Source: Brevibacillus daliensis (GTDB taxonomy: Bacteria; Bacillota; Bacilli; Brevibacillales; Brevibacillaceae). Taken from it: 64,000 nucleotides of DNA. The position numbers and the translations under genes were made by a program. Below the pieces are notes generated by a model. It saw only the letters and a list, made by a program, of their open reading frames with translations, was not told where the DNA came from and did no database searches. The stretch is from the NCBI RefSeq assembly GCF_021245735.1, contig NZ_JAJISB010000025.1, positions 35,843-99,842 of the forward strand, in the 5' to 3' direction. Below, in pieces: positions 8,199 to 17,138 of this stretch; within the stretch, counting starts at the first letter, position 1; each line of letters begins with the position of its first letter.

Positions 8199-8816
8199 TT
8201 GGGGTTATCCAATAAGAAAGATGGCCTGTCCAATCCGAATACATTCAAAGGAGCAGCCATTCACGATAAAATTACTTTTTTGCGTACATTTATGAAGTCA
8301 CCAAAAGAAGTTGGTAGTATTATCCCTAGCTCCAGACATTTAGCAAAGAGAATGTTTAAACGTATTGATTGGAATAATGTTTCGTCAGTAGTAGAACTAG
8401 GTGCGGGTACAGGAGTTTTTACAAAGTATTTAAACCAACTCATTAAAGAAGATGCTGAAGTATTTATCTATGAACAGGATGCGGAATTGGCGGAATTGCT
8501 TAAAAGAAATTATCCTAACTATTACCATCGTAAACAGGCGGAGCGGTTGTTTCAGGATTTACATGATGCACAGATTGGTCAGGTAGATGTAATTATTAGT
8601 GGTCTTCCGTTCAAGAATTTCTCACAGGAGTTGCGAGATCGTATTGTGAATGAGATTGAACGTTCATTAAAACCTGGTGGATCTTTTATTGCCTTCCAGT
8701 ATTCCTTGCAGATGAAAAGTCAGTTTGAAGAAGTATTTGACGAGGTTTCCATCTCATTTGAGCCATTGAATGTTCCTCCCGCTTTTATATATCGGATCAA
8801 AAAAAAGAAACAGTAA
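8199..8816 (+). CDS. SAM-dependent methyltransferase, phospholipid N-methyltransferase-like
   Basis: A class I Rossmann methyltransferase. The segment FMKSPKEVGSIIPSSRHLAK is characteristic of the PmtA-like group that methylates phosphatidylethanolamine or related lipids. Motif I is VVELGAGTGVFT, followed by an acidic residue in FIYEQDAEL and by IISGLPFKNF. The length is about 205 residues. I prefer the TTG at 8199 to the GTG at 8190 because AAAGGGTGAG gives proper spacing only to the TTG. Lipid specificity is inferred by similarity only. It lies just upstream of a two-component system and may share its transcript. Confidence 0.78.
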   Translation: MGLSNKKDGLSNPNTFKGAAIHDKITFLRTFMKSPKEVGSIIPSSRHLAKRMFKRIDWNNVSSVVELGAGTGVFTKYLNQLIKEDAEVFIYEQDAELAELLKRNYPNYYHRKQAERLFQDLHDAQIGQVDVIISGLPFKNFSQELRDRIVNEIERSLKPGGSFIAFQYSLQMKSQFEEVFDEVSISFEPLNVPPAFIYRIKKKKQ

Positions 8817-8902
8817 TGGGTTTCCGGTAGATCCCATACAGACTTTTAAGGATGGAACAGGTACAATGAGTAAGGAATCACAACTGTGAGGGAGAAGACA
8901 AA

Positions 8903-9607
8903 ATGCAGAAAGAGACCATTCTTATCATTGATGATGAAAAAGAAATCCGAGATTTAATCGAGATTTATCTGACTAATGAAGGGTACAATGTAATCAAAGC
9001 TGCGGATGGACTGGAAGGTCTGATGAAGTTAAAGAATCATAAAGTTCATTTGATCATTCTGGACATCATGATGCCGAAAATGGATGGTTTAGAGGCGTGT
9101 ATGAAAATCAGGGATACAGAGAATGTTCCCATTATCATGCTCTCTGCTAAAGCTGAAGATATGGATAAAATAATTGGCTTAACTTCTGGTGCGGATGATT
9201 ATGTCACGAAACCATTTAACCCCCTGGAATTGATCGCTAGGGTGAAATCTCAGCTGCGTCGTTATATGCGCTTGAGTGGTTTTAATGAGGTATCTAGCGA
9301 TCAGATGGAAGTGGATGACTTGTTAATAAATGTAGCTACGCATGAAGTAAGAGTGGATGGTCGCGAGGTGAAGTTGACACCACGTGAATTTGCCATTCTA
9401 GAATTGTTGGTGCGCAACAAGGGAATCGTGTTTAGCACGGAAAAAATCTATGAACGGATATGGAATGAACCTTTCTATCAATCGGATAACACTGTGATGG
9501 TACATATTCGAAAAATCCGGGAAAAGATCGAAACAAATCCTCGTAAACCTCGCTATATTAAAACTGTGTGGGGAGTAGGTTATAAAGTTGAAGTGGAATC
9601 CGGTTAG
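8903..9607 (+). CDS. OmpR/PhoB-family response regulator (VanR-like)
   Basis: A 234-residue transcription factor. The receiver domain (1-120) has the acidic pair Asp10/Asp11, phospho-acceptor Asp54 in IILDIMMP, Ser81 and Lys103 in VTKPFNPLEL. The winged-helix domain (about 133-232) has LTPREFAILELL and the DNA-recognition stretch NTVMVHIRKIREKI. It is followed immediately, with a 20-base overlap, by its sensor kinase. VanR-like sequence features suggest a cell-envelope stimulus, but the signal and targets are not visible. Confidence 0.93.
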   Translation: MQKETILIIDDEKEIRDLIEIYLTNEGYNVIKAADGLEGLMKLKNHKVHLIILDIMMPKMDGLEACMKIRDTENVPIIMLSAKAEDMDKIIGLTSGADDYVTKPFNPLELIARVKSQLRRYMRLSGFNEVSSDQMEVDDLLINVATHEVRVDGREVKLTPREFAILELLVRNKGIVFSTEKIYERIWNEPFYQSDNTVMVHIRKIREKIETNPRKPRYIKTVWGVGYKVEVESG

Positions 9608-11270
9608 AATTTTCCTTTTTTTGGTGCAATCGATTAAAAAAATCGGAAAAGAAATCATTTTTCAGTACCGTTCCAGCTTGCGATTGCAAGTAATGATGTC
9701 TTTTGCTATTAGTATGCTTGCTGGTATTTTAGTAGCAGTTAACATTGAACCGTATTCGAGTGAGCAGCATGTTGTCATTAATTATAAGAATGGAATGGAA
9801 AATATTGATAATGATGCACAGAGAATCGTTAGAGAGCTAGAAAATTTTAATGAATATATCACAAATCCGGAGACGGATGAAGAGAAGAAGTCTTCTCAAA
9901 CCGAGACTCCAACGGGAACAGAAGAATCATCTGGGACTATTACATCGGCTAATCCCCCCGATGTAATAGGCAATACGGCGACTCCGGGAAATTCACTAGG
10001 AGCTGGAGCTTATGTAACAGCAGCGAATGCCATAACAAATCCTGTCCAGAAACTGTCTACAGAAGAACGTGACGAATTGAATGAGCTGGTAGACAGTTTC
10101 TCCCGAATCAATAGTGTAGACATTATTTTGATGGATCTGGATGGGAATATTGCGATCAAATCCAAAAATGTACATGAGACGAAGATTGATGTACACACGC
10201 TGATTCGATCCTCTATGGATAAACGAATTAATTCAGAAGATGATGTGCTGCAACAATTTACTACTTTTTACCCAATCGACTTGCTAAAAGAAAAAATGTA
10301 TGTAGTAGTAAGAGGAATCCCTCATCCTGAATTAATCAAAACCTATCTACCTTCAGATTTACCTGGTTTTATTGGATTTGTAGTATTTATCTTCTGCTTT
10401 TTCTTCTTAACCAAGAAAAAGATGCTACACATCCGAAATATGGCTTCAGGAATCAGAGCGATGGCTACAGGGGATTTGGATGTGAGGGTTCCTGTAAACA
10501 GTATCGATGAATTAGGACAATTAGCTGAGAACATTAATAATATGGCTATGCGATTGAATGATACCATCGAGGAAGAACGACGGGCAGAGCAGACAAAAAA
10601 TGAACTGATCACCAACGTCTCCCACGATTTACGAACACCGTTGACCTCTATCATGGGTTATCTTCGATTGATTCAAGATAAACGATATCGAAATGAAGAG
10701 CAGCTTGCTGAATATGCAGAGATTGCTTACATGAAGTCCGAACAGTTAAAGCGACTGATAGAGGACCTGTTCGAATATACGAAACTGACTAATGAAGGTG
10801 TTACCATCTATCGGAAACAGGTTGATCTAACAGAGATGCTGGAACAACTGTTGGAGGAATTGGTTCCACAGATAGAGGAAGAAGAGTTACACTTCAAGAA
10901 ACAAGTGCCGTCCGAACGGGTTAATGTTGAAGTGGACCCTGACAAGATCGTACGAGTGTTTGAGAATCTGCTTGGAAATGCCATTAAGTACAGCGATAAG
11001 CCAGGAGAAATTCTTGTGCGCATGAAGCATGACGAGTATAAGGTTACAATAACAGTAGCCAATAAAGCAGAATCACTTGGCAAAAAGGATCTGGACAAAT
11101 TATTTGATCGATTCTATAAGGCTGATGAATCACGTCACAGTGTTCAAGATGGCTCTGGCCTTGGACTTGCCATCTCGAAAAGTATAGTGGAATTGCACGG
11201 TGGTAAAATCTGGGCTAATGCAGAAGGTGATGCTGTTTATTTCCACGTAGAATTGAAGAAAATGAAATAA
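9588..11270 (+). CDS. Sensor histidine kinase (VanS-like)
   Basis: A 560-residue membrane kinase partnering the upstream regulator. TM1 is about 37-53. The extracytoplasmic sensor (about 54-258) contains an unusual Ser/Thr/Glu-rich low-complexity insert (95-140). TM2 is about 259-275, then HAMP (ATGDLDVRVPVNSIDELG). The H-box has His346 in NVSHDLRTPLT, and the ATPase has NLLGNAIKYS (N box), FDRFYKADESR and GSGLGLAIS. The TTG start overlaps the regulator gene by 20 bases, indicating translational coupling. A strong terminator follows. Confidence 0.92.
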   Translation: MKWNPVRIFLFLVQSIKKIGKEIIFQYRSSLRLQVMMSFAISMLAGILVAVNIEPYSSEQHVVINYKNGMENIDNDAQRIVRELENFNEYITNPETDEEKKSSQTETPTGTEESSGTITSANPPDVIGNTATPGNSLGAGAYVTAANAITNPVQKLSTEERDELNELVDSFSRINSVDIILMDLDGNIAIKSKNVHETKIDVHTLIRSSMDKRINSEDDVLQQFTTFYPIDLLKEKMYVVVRGIPHPELIKTYLPSDLPGFIGFVVFIFCFFFLTKKKMLHIRNMASGIRAMATGDLDVRVPVNSIDELGQLAENINNMAMRLNDTIEEERRAEQTKNELITNVSHDLRTPLTSIMGYLRLIQDKRYRNEEQLAEYAEIAYMKSEQLKRLIEDLFEYTKLTNEGVTIYRKQVDLTEMLEQLLEELVPQIEEEELHFKKQVPSERVNVEVDPDKIVRVFENLLGNAIKYSDKPGEILVRMKHDEYKVTITVANKAESLGKKDLDKLFDRFYKADESRHSVQDGSGLGLAISKSIVELHGGKIWANAEGDAVYFHVELKKMK

Positions 11271-11286
11271 GTTAACATAACATATG

Positions 11287-11333
11287 AAAAAACATCCCGT
11301 CCCACTTTTGAGAGTGGGACGGGATGTTTTTTC
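11287..11333 (+). terminator. Strong terminator of the two-component operon
   Basis: A perfect 20-bp stem between 11287-11306 and 11313-11332 (core CATCCCGTCCCACT) with T-rich 3' end. Confidence 0.93.
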
Positions 11334-11384
11334 GTTCTAAGATCAGAAAGTATATAATTTTCAGGTGTGAAAGACCTTTTAATG

Positions 11385-11671
11385 ACTACTGTAGTGTGCT
11401 TCTTCTGCAAGCGGCTTCAGTGGAAAAACACGAACAATCACAACAGCATGAAAAACCAGCTTCTCTTTTCACACAGAGCGACTTGGCGAAGCACGACCCA
11501 GCGGAGCATTATTCATCGGGATTAAGAAGCGAGACCCAGCAAGTCTTACAGTGAATACGTCGTTTTGAGCTTCCCTGATGAATAGTGCGGAGCGGACAGT
11601 CCAACCCCTTGCGGGGCGAAGACTCTTAGTGAAGGGTGAAAAGAGAAGCTGGTTTTCTCCACTATGGTAGG
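11385..11671 (+). repeat. Dispersed repeat, copy B (R1 body deleted, second module complete)
   Basis: It begins CTACTGTAGTG directly fused to TGCTTCTTCTGC, the right arm of R1, so the body of R1 is missing. It then continues through the GGCTTCAGTGG segment that follows R1 in other copies. The second module is bounded by a perfect 20-bp inverted repeat (11453-11472 with 11636-11655) with inner pairing ATTCATC / GATGAAT. It ends CCACTATGGTAG, whose complement resembles the left end. The 177 bases from here to the next gene show nothing else I can identify. Confidence 0.75.
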
Positions 11672-11848
11672 AAGAAGACGATCATTATAAGGGGCTTTAG
11701 ATAGGTAGCCTTTTTCTTATGTATGATAAGTTTTTCTAATCATTAAGATAACAAATCAATATTTCCATTATCATTCATAATTTCTTATGATAAAGACGGG
11801 AATATTCATTGTTATCATCGGACATCGATCTGAAACGGAGGATACAAA

Positions 11849-12883
11849 ATGGGAGGGACGGCTACTCCACAGTCAGAAAAAAAGGGTTTTACGATTGGAA
11901 TTTTACTTACATTTATTCTTGCTATCGCTGCTAAATATATCGCCATGCTACCTTTCTTCAGTATTATGGGGCATTTGGTTATTGCGATATTGTTGGGTAT
12001 GATTTGGCAGGGTTTTTCACGTGTTCCGCACCGTTCCTTGTCAGGGATCCAATTTTCAAGTAAAAAACTGCTACGACTCGGGATTATATTACTTGGTATG
12101 CGACTTAACCTGGTTGATATTGTGGAAGCGGGACCTAAGGTATTGTTACTAGCTACCATCGTTATTTGTTTTACCTTGCCTGTGGTATATGGCTTTTCGC
12201 GCTTATTAAAGGCTGACCAGAAATTATCGATCCTAACAGCTTGCGGTACGGCAATTTGTGGAGCAGCTGCAGTCGTAGCTATTTCTCCACAAATTAAAGC
12301 AAAAGAAGAAGAGACTGCGATCAGTGCTGCCGTTGTTGCAATATTGGGAACGATTTTTACACTACTCTATACGTTTCTTTATCCTGTATTAGGGCTGTCA
12401 TCGGAAGGATATGGAGTATTTAGTGGAGCTACGTTGCATGAGATTGCTCACGTAATTGCGGCTGCCGCACCAGGTGGTGACTCTGCGGTAGATATTGCAG
12501 TTATCGTCAAATTAACGCGAGTTCTTCTGCTTGTACCTGTTGCTCTCATAATCGGATTCTGGTATAACCGTTTGGAAGGGAAAAAAGCAGCAGAGGGATA
12601 TGACAACAACAAGCGTCAATCTCTACCTATACCGTGGTTCATTTTCGGGTTCTTGGTAATGAGCGCAATTCATTCTACAGGATTGATTCCAGAAGTGGTT
12701 GCATCATGGATGGTAGATATCGCGTACTTGTTAATTGCGATGGCAATGGCAGGTTTGGGATTGCAGGTTCAGTTTGCTGCCTTTCGAAAAACGGGGATGC
12801 CTGCTCTGGTGGCAGGGTTACTTGGTTCCGTTTTGCTGGCCATTATAGGGTATGTGCTGACTTTTGCACTACAATTGGCGTAA
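11849..12883 (+). CDS. YeiH/UPF0324 family putative sulfate exporter
   Basis: A 344-residue integral membrane protein with about nine to ten helices. Recognisable family segments are LLRLGIILLGMRLNL, LTACGTAICGAAAVVA, TLHEIAHVIAAA and the C-terminal AMAGLGLQVQF. Members are annotated as sulfate or sulfonate exporters, with limited experimental backing. The ATG is preceded by CGGAGGATACAAA. A small gene follows 21 bases downstream, probably on the same transcript. Confidence 0.88.
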   Translation: MGGTATPQSEKKGFTIGILLTFILAIAAKYIAMLPFFSIMGHLVIAILLGMIWQGFSRVPHRSLSGIQFSSKKLLRLGIILLGMRLNLVDIVEAGPKVLLLATIVICFTLPVVYGFSRLLKADQKLSILTACGTAICGAAAVVAISPQIKAKEEETAISAAVVAILGTIFTLLYTFLYPVLGLSSEGYGVFSGATLHEIAHVIAAAAPGGDSAVDIAVIVKLTRVLLLVPVALIIGFWYNRLEGKKAAEGYDNNKRQSLPIPWFIFGFLVMSAIHSTGLIPEVVASWMVDIAYLLIAMAMAGLGLQVQFAAFRKTGMPALVAGLLGSVLLAIIGYVLTFALQLA

Positions 12884-12904
12884 GAGAGGGAAGGAGAGGA
12901 TTGG

Positions 12905-13222
12905 ATGCATTACTACGGGAATGAAACGGTGATGTCCATTACACAGGCTACTGGCTTGAAGCCAAATGAGATTCGTGTACTTGATTGGGTCCGTACATAT
13001 GAATATGTAGAGAATGAATACGGTATCGATGAAGATGTATCTATATTCCTTGAAATTCAAATTATGACGGACGGTGTGCGCGTACAGAAGAACCAGATCA
13101 CTGATTTCCCCAATTTTGTTTGTCTGGAAAAAAAGATATTTTCTGATGTAGAAGATGCACTTGCCTGTTTTCAGGAGTGGGCAAAAGAAATTGTCGATCG
13201 TCTAAACGAAACGAAGAAATAA
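12905..13222 (+). CDS. Conserved hypothetical protein, 105 residues
   Basis: I do not recognise a named family. The protein is soluble and acidic, with a predicted alpha/beta pattern and two cysteines (about positions 73 and 88). It has a well-spaced AGGAGAGG before the ATG and starts 21 bases after the YeiH-type gene, so it is a real downstream cistron. It is convergent with the membrane-protein gene at 13225, with a 2-base gap between the stops. Confidence 0.7.
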   Translation: MHYYGNETVMSITQATGLKPNEIRVLDWVRTYEYVENEYGIDEDVSIFLEIQIMTDGVRVQKNQITDFPNFVCLEKKIFSDVEDALACFQEWAKEIVDRLNETKK

Positions 13223-13224
13223 CC

Positions 13225-13698
13225 TTATTCTTCTACAAAGGAATGAGATAGCGGACGTGCATCTTTTTCTTCTGGTTGCGCATCCTTTTCCAATTCCGAC
13301 TTGGTTTGCAGTAACGATTGAACAATATACAGATGTAAGGCATTGTATGATTTAAACTTAAAGTGTTTATATATCAGATAAATTAACAATGCTGTAAAAA
13401 AAATGATGACAATGCTAAGCAGTGGAATACTTGTAGAAACATAATGCGTTAGCTTGCTAGAAAAAACGATAAAGACAATGGGAACGGTGGTAAGGCAAAA
13501 GGGTATATACCCGAGCTGAGCCTCCGTTTTTTTGATAGCTGCACACAGTATACGTAACTCATGAACAGATAGCTTGTTATAAAAGTGCCAGATTTGTTCA
13601 ATCTCTTGCAAATCCTCACTTCGCTGAACAGCAGTCTGCTGTGAATCGTAGGTACGTAGTCTTTTATATAATTTACGAAAATCTCCGTACGGTTTCAT
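13225..13698 (-). CDS. Hypothetical membrane protein with two TM helices
   Basis: About 157 residues: a charged N-terminal helical region, two adjacent hydrophobic helices (PFCLTTVPIVFIVFSS and LSIVIIFFTALLIYLIY) and an acidic C-terminus. No recognisable family. The start ATG at 13698 is chosen because AGGAGG lies 6 bases before it, whereas the in-frame ATG at 13704 abuts the ribosome site. It lies downstream of the repeat-protein gene on the same strand, separated by a terminator. Confidence 0.7.
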   Translation of the reverse strand: MKPYGDFRKLYKRLRTYDSQQTAVQRSEDLQEIEQIWHFYNKLSVHELRILCAAIKKTEAQLGYIPFCLTTVPIVFIVFSSKLTHYVSTSIPLLSIVIIFFTALLIYLIYKHFKFKSYNALHLYIVQSLLQTKSELEKDAQPEEKDARPLSHSFVEE

Positions 13699-13727
13699 TA
13701 GCATCCTCCTGTTCTCTATCTGATTCA

Positions 13728-13759
13728 GAAAAAAAGACCGCCCGGCTAGAGCGGTCTTT
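13728..13759 (-). terminator. Terminator of the repeat-protein gene
   Basis: The stem AAAGACCGC / GCGGTCTTT is followed on the minus strand by a T tract. Confidence 0.85.
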
Positions 13760-13776
13760 CGTTTGTTTAAAAGTAA

Positions 13777-14745
13777 TTAAAGAGTAAAGCCTTGGAATCC
13801 TGTACCTAAACCTTGTACTTGCCCATAAGCATGTTGTTGAGCAGAAGGTGTAGGTTGACCTGAATTAAGTGAGCGTACCTCTTGTACATTGGTGTTTGCG
13901 AATCCAGGGCTTTGGATGCTAGCAGTTGTTGCATTCATAGTTTGATGCGGGTGGTAACCGGAATTCCAAGTTTGAACTTCCTGTACATTCGTTCCTGCAA
14001 ATCCAGGCTGATGGATGTTGCCTACACTTTGTTGATTCGTGAAGTTGGAAGCCCCATAATTACCGCTTCCTAAAACAGAACCTAAGCCTGAATAGGAGTA
14101 AGCTTGGGGAGCCTGATTTCCGTAGGATTGGTAAGAAACACCTGATACAGGCTGTCCATAGTTAAGAGCTCTTACTTCTTGGACATTCGTATTGGCGAAG
14201 CCATTATTATAAATGGAATGACCTCCACCACTACTTAATCCTTGAGAGGTGCCAGGTGTGAAATGACCAGCATTCAAAGAGCGTACTTCTTGTACATTGG
14301 TCCCTGCGAAGCCTGGTTGGAATACATTGTTGAATCCGCCATATCCTTGGATTGGTCCATAGCTTTGATTTGCGTTATTACCCAGATTTGCAGAGGACTG
14401 ATAGTTATGAAGGCTGCTATGAACTTGATTCATTCCATAATTTTGATTGGACCCATAGTTTTGAAAGCCGTATGTAGCAGGTAAACCTCCACCATAAGAT
14501 TGATTCGCAACAGTTGGTGTAGGTTGTCCGGAATTAAGTGCGCGAACTTCCTGTACATTCGTGTTGGCAAATCCTTGTGAGTAAAGGTTGGTAGGTGCTT
14601 GACTCATTGCTTGTTGCGGATGATAGCCTGAATTCCAGGCTTGTACTTCCTGAACATTGGTCCCAGCGAAACCAGGTTGGAAAACGGAATGAGCTCCCGA
14701 AAGTTGTGCAAAAGCAGATGGATTATAGTTTTGATTGTGGGTCAT
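13777..14745 (-). CDS. Gly/Asn/Gln/Tyr/Ser-rich repeat protein, probable spore-surface protein
   Basis: A 322-residue low-complexity protein with six copies of GFA(G/N)TNVQEV(R/Q)xxNxG, at residues 25, 58, 145, 182, 248 and 281. The third motif residue alternates strictly G, N, G, N, G, N, forming three couplets 33, 37 and 33 residues apart. Couplets are joined by linkers rich in Tyr, Gly, Asn, Gln and Ser. No signal peptide or TM helix is seen. The ATG at 14745 is chosen because AGGAGGTG lies 8 bases upstream; the GTG at 14754 is part of that site. Location beside four YheC/D coat-associated genes suggests a coat or exosporium role (inference). Confidence 0.8.
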   Translation of the reverse strand: MTHNQNYNPSAFAQLSGAHSVFQPGFAGTNVQEVQAWNSGYHPQQAMSQAPTNLYSQGFANTNVQEVRALNSGQPTPTVANQSYGGGLPATYGFQNYGSNQNYGMNQVHSSLHNYQSSANLGNNANQSYGPIQGYGGFNNVFQPGFAGTNVQEVRSLNAGHFTPGTSQGLSSGGGHSIYNNGFANTNVQEVRALNYGQPVSGVSYQSYGNQAPQAYSYSGLGSVLGSGNYGASNFTNQQSVGNIHQPGFAGTNVQEVQTWNSGYHPHQTMNATTASIQSPGFANTNVQEVRSLNSGQPTPSAQQHAYGQVQGLGTGFQGFTL

Positions 14746-14829
14746 TTTGACCACCTCCTGTTTTCAGTTTTTACCAAGGAGGGAAAGGAAATGCATGGAT
14801 GAACAAAATTTTCATGAGGTAAGGTAATC

Positions 14830-15600
14830 CTATGTTACTGTTTCTTGATTTTTGTACTCCTCATACAGGTATATAATTGCTTCTATAATTTTATTATCTG
14901 CTATTTGATTGTTGCTTCGATCAGGTAGATTATTTGCACCTAATACATACAACAATGGATTTTGACTAAACTCTCCTATAATACCTATATCAATCACGAG
15001 ATTTTTTAATCCACCAGTCATATGATTTACATAATGTTCAGGTATTTCTCCTATCGAAGCTTGTTGTCTAACTAATCCATTGATAATTGGAATCCATAAA
15101 TCTGGAGTAGCTTTATAGCCCTGGAATATGGAATGTAAAAGTTCAAACATCTGCTTTAATTGCCCAGTATTTTCTGAATCTCTAGGGTTATTTGTAATAT
15201 TTATATGACTAAAATAAAGTTTTAATTGGTTATTAATTTTGTCCCATCCACCACAAAACTGTACAACACTATTGGCTAAAAAGCTGTCGTGGCATGCAAT
15301 CATAACTTCAACAGCATCCCGCAGTGCTAGTGTGGTCCGTTGTTGTAAGTGTGGATATTTTTCTTTACTATCTTCTTTTGGATGGAACGTAATATTATCT
15401 ACCTTGTCATCCCAACTAAGTAGAGTTTCCTCTACCCATTTTGCTACACAAAAACCTAGTGCAAGCATAGCAGAAGAAGCAAGTGGGACAGTGATATCTT
15501 CATTGTAAGAGGAAATAATACTTTGTTTTTTATGGGAAAATACAATGATTCCAACATCATTTGAATCTATTTCTTTTACCTTTTCAATTATCTTTTTCAT
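14830..15600 (-). CDS. Serine beta-lactamase-fold protein lacking catalytic residues
   Basis: A 256-residue protein without a signal peptide. The order of motifs follows class A beta-lactamases. VPLASSAMLAL stands at the SxxK position (the serine is present but the lysine is Met45). CHDSFLAN stands at the SDN position (His104 and Ser106 replace Ser and Asn). HMTGGL stands at the KTG position (lysine replaced by Met). It is therefore unlikely to hydrolyse beta-lactams. Cytoplasmic location and proximity to spore-coat genes suggest a structural or binding role. The ATG follows GGAGCAGCTAA. Fold assignment is by motif order only. Confidence 0.68.
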   Translation of the reverse strand: MKKIIEKVKEIDSNDVGIIVFSHKKQSIISSYNEDITVPLASSAMLALGFCVAKWVEETLLSWDDKVDNITFHPKEDSKEKYPHLQQRTTLALRDAVEVMIACHDSFLANSVVQFCGGWDKINNQLKLYFSHINITNNPRDSENTGQLKQMFELLHSIFQGYKATPDLWIPIINGLVRQQASIGEIPEHYVNHMTGGLKNLVIDIGIIGEFSQNPLLYVLGANNLPDRSNNQIADNKIIEAIIYLYEEYKNQETVT

Positions 15601-15716
15601 TTAGCTGCTCCATTTCTTTGCTCTTTTATCGACCAATTCTATGTCGGCGTATTTTTCCCTCTCTGCTACACATATTTTATTCCTCTTTTTTTCTGGAGTA
15701 TTTGAAAAATAGTGTT

Positions 15717-15754
15717 GAAAAAAAACAAAGTCCCAATGCGATATCAAAGGGACT
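15717..15754 (-). terminator. Terminator of the YheC/D operon
   Basis: The stem AGTCCC / GGGACT is followed on the minus strand by a long T-rich run. It starts three bases past the stop of the last YheC/D gene. Confidence 0.8.
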
Positions 15755-15756
15755 GA

Positions 15757-17076
15757 TTATCTGGATGAAGGAGATTGAGGTAAATGTAAGGATTGCGAAG
15801 ATAGATAGTGGGCAAAGGAAATAATGTTTTCTAATGAAGAGACTCTAATCGAGGGCTCATCAAATTTTTCCGGTTTTGCATTTGCTTCGAAAAAATAGAT
15901 AGCCCCATCTGGTGTCACTCCGAGATCCATTGACATTTCTCCTAGAACTCCCTTTGATTTTTCTAACGCCATTGCAAATAATAATGCGGTATTACGTAAT
16001 TCATTTTTTAATCGCGTAGCTTCATCTTCTCCAAATAGGGCTGGCAGCACCTCGTCAAGGAGCAAAATGGCTCCTCCACGTGGGACATGTGTTGTAATAC
16101 TATCTTCACCTGCCTGCCGGATTCCCATTCCTGTAACGCCAAAGCATCCCGAACCATTCTTCTGTACAAGTACCCTGATATCAAATATACGGTTTTGATA
16201 AGAAGCTAATCTAATTCCTTGTTGGATGATATAAGGGGTATTATCAAGCAGAGGTTTAATTTGCTCCCAAAGCTTTTTTAATGTGGAATATGTTTCGGTT
16301 GGTGCTTTTTTTCGTTCAACACGCCGGAGTAACCAGTTGCCCTTTACCTTTTCCACTTGCATGATGCCTTTGCCTGCTCTGCCGAGAACGGGCTTTAAAT
16401 AGAGAAGAGAGTGGCTTTTACTAAAATTTTTTAAGGTTGAGAGGGTATCTAACTTTTGTGTTTGGGGTAGGAACGAAGCCACATTATTCTGGTTTTGTAG
16501 CTCTGTGAACAGGTCATGTTTATCGAAGAACTTTTGGTTATATAACGTTACATTTTCAAGTCGAGAGAAGCGTTCCACTAGCTCTTGCATATAAGGTTTT
16601 GTTTCAACTTTTCGAGTGGGGATGCGATTATAGACGACATGTGGAAAAGGGAAGGTGTGTGAAAACCACTCTTCCTTTTTGCTATGGTATAAATGTCCAT
16701 TGATCTCTTTTGTATCCCAATTTACTCCATCAGGTGTAAAAACAAAAACAAGAGCCCCTTTCTTTTGCCCCATTTTACAAATATCAATAAAATTTTCCCG
16801 ATTTCCCTTAAAAGAGGCTCCTTCACCCGAGGTGAGGATTCCAATTAACGGAGTAAGATGAAGCGTATCATCTGTAATTTTCCAACGGATACGAGTTCGG
16901 TATCGATCTGCAGCAACGGGTGCCAAGCCAATCGTAACAGGCTGATTTTTCTGGCAAGGTCCTAATGGAGCTATAAGTATTTCTTCCAGATGGCCTTCGG
17001 ATATGCTTTTTTTGTTACTTAGATACCACTGGCCCGTCGGTAGGATAGTAAGTAAACCGGAATGCCAGCTGGGCAT
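15757..17076 (-). CDS. YheC/YheD family ATP-grasp protein, paralogue 4 (spore coat-associated)
   Basis: Last of four tandem paralogues, 439 residues. An N-terminal beta-rich domain (about 1-95, ending in LTPLIGILTSG) is followed by an ATP-grasp domain. The latter has SLLYLKPVLGRAGKGIMQV (nucleotide-binding lysine and glycine loop), YIIQQGIRLASYQNRIFDIRVLVQKN and the metal-binding FFEANAKPEKF near the C-terminus. YheC/YheD proteins are spore-coat associated in Bacillus subtilis, but their ligase reaction is not known. The ATG has AGAGGAG 7 bases upstream. A terminator follows at once. Confidence 0.88.
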   Translation of the reverse strand: MPSWHSGLLTILPTGQWYLSNKKSISEGHLEEILIAPLGPCQKNQPVTIGLAPVAADRYRTRIRWKITDDTLHLTPLIGILTSGEGASFKGNRENFIDICKMGQKKGALVFVFTPDGVNWDTKEINGHLYHSKKEEWFSHTFPFPHVVYNRIPTRKVETKPYMQELVERFSRLENVTLYNQKFFDKHDLFTELQNQNNVASFLPQTQKLDTLSTLKNFSKSHSLLYLKPVLGRAGKGIMQVEKVKGNWLLRRVERKKAPTETYSTLKKLWEQIKPLLDNTPYIIQQGIRLASYQNRIFDIRVLVQKNGSGCFGVTGMGIRQAGEDSITTHVPRGGAILLLDEVLPALFGEDEATRLKNELRNTALLFAMALEKSKGVLGEMSMDLGVTPDGAIYFFEANAKPEKFDEPSIRVSSLENIISFAHYLSSQSLHLPQSPSSR

Positions 17077-17138
17077 GCGATCTCCTCTTTTCTACCAGCT
17101 TTTTATCAATCCATCCATGCAAGCTGTATCACATAAAA

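Noticed and set aside
11324..11554. 76-codon open frame across the copy B repeat
   Set aside because: It runs from a terminator into the repeat and is not kept open in the other copies.
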